Shown piece after piece: positions 5,240 through 5,590 of a stretch of 5,590 nucleotides of DNA; within the stretch, counting starts at the first letter, position 1, and every line of letters starts with the position of its first letter. The position numbers and the translations under genes are program-made. This DNA is from JBEVMS01 sp040508515 (lineage in GTDB: Bacteria > Pseudomonadota > Gammaproteobacteria > Xanthomonadales > Rhodanobacteraceae). The DNA lies in the NCBI GenBank assembly GCA_040508515.1, contig JBEVMS010000271.1, positions 1 to 5,590 of the forward strand, given 5' to 3'. The notes below the pieces were generated by a model. It did not search any database and was not told the DNA's origin. It was given only the letters and a program-made list of their open reading frames with translations.

Positions 5240-5590
5240 TCAACCAGCCAGGGCGAACTGCTCCATCACGGCCGCTTCAATCGCTTCCATATCTGGTATC
5301 ACCGCCAAGTCATCGCGTACCAACACCTGGGCGCGCACGCCCGGCGGCAACTCGCCGCCATCGTGGGTGGGGATGATCAGTTCGGCGTTGAGCGTGGTCA
5401 GGCGCGGTAAGCCCTGGGTGACGAACGCGATAAACGGCAAGCCTTCGTGACCACCAAGCGCTTTGAGTACCGCCACCCGGCGGCCTTCCTCACGGTCCGG
5501 TTCGGCTGCGCCGGCCAGCTTGCCGAACGACAGCAATGGCATCCGCCAGCCACGCCAGGCGATGCGACCCAAGAGCCAATCCGGCGCGCC
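5240..5590 (-). CDS. CheW-domain chemotaxis coupling protein, C-terminal part
   Basis: CheW-type proteins are cytoplasmic adaptors that link chemoreceptors to a CheA-type histidine kinase. The frame is open to the window edge and ends in TGA at 5242-5240, giving 116 residues; the usual length is about 150-170, so some 40-50 N-terminal residues lie outside. The apparent start at 5572 is an internal TTG: the six residues before it (GAPDWL) complete the CheW signature APDWLLGRIAWRGWRMPLLS (2-21), equivalent to the G-x-RG-x-P core. GLPFIAFVTQGLPRLTTLN (50-68) forms later beta-strands. The protein resembles ChpC, the accessory CheW of type IV pilus (Pil-Chp) systems; in Xylella-type operons chpC is the last gene, which fits a gene followed by a terminator and no further minus-strand gene. 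The symbol is left blank because the upstream genes are not visible. Composition is GC-rich like bioA. Confidence 0.82.
   Translation of the reverse strand, partial: GAPDWLLGRIAWRGWRMPLLSFGKLAGAAEPDREEGRRVAVLKALGGHEGLPFIAFVTQGLPRLTTLNAELIIPTHDGGELPPGVRAQVLVRDDLAVIPDMEAIEAAVMEQFALAG

Overview
The window looks like a chromosome segment of a gammaproteobacterium of the Xanthomonas/Xylella/Stenotrophomonas type. The evidence is the GC-rich flanking genes, a bioA, small secreted protein and rsmE arrangement, and a CheW-type gene of the kind found at the end of xanthomonad type IV pilus chemotaxis operons. The genus is inferred from protein resemblance and gene context; no species is claimed.

Layout, left to right. 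(1) 1-462, + strand: C-terminal part of bioA (biotin synthesis), cut by the window edge. (2) 497-823, - strand: a 108-residue secreted protein of unknown function, convergent with bioA; a 10-bp imperfect hairpin (458-488) spans the bioA stop between them. (3) 824-990: divergent spacer. (4) 991-1725, + strand: rsmE, complete, the 16S rRNA m3U1498 methyltransferase. (5) 1726-2131: about 400 bp without a credible gene but with two clear inverted repeats, a perfect 7+7 dyad at 1776-1793 and a bulged 13-bp dyad at 2002-2050. (6) 2132-3463 and 3475-4713, + strand: two tightly coupled MacB/FtsX-type ABC exporter permeases, followed by a plausible intrinsic terminator at 4728-4751. (7) 4714-5239: about 525 bp without a convincing gene, holding a candidate miniature transposable element or IS-end remnant (about 5025-5123) and a plausible terminator for the minus-strand operon. 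(8) 5240-5590, - strand: C-terminal part of a CheW-domain protein, cut by the window edge.

The flanking genes are housekeeping or conserved functions at high GC. The permease pair is much poorer in GC (hand counts 28/60 at 2341-2400 and 26/60 at 2521-2580, against 43/60 at 1501-1560 in rsmE) and uses TTA, ATA and other codons that are rare in the neighbours. With the long non-coding shoulders and the repeat-flanked element, this suggests an accessory pair of genes inserted between rsmE and the chemotaxis operon. The two permeases should pair as a heterodimer and need an ATPase and probably a periplasmic adaptor. Neither is present here, so the system is either completed from another locus or a relic. 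I see no RNA genes, CRISPR array, or complete insertion sequence.
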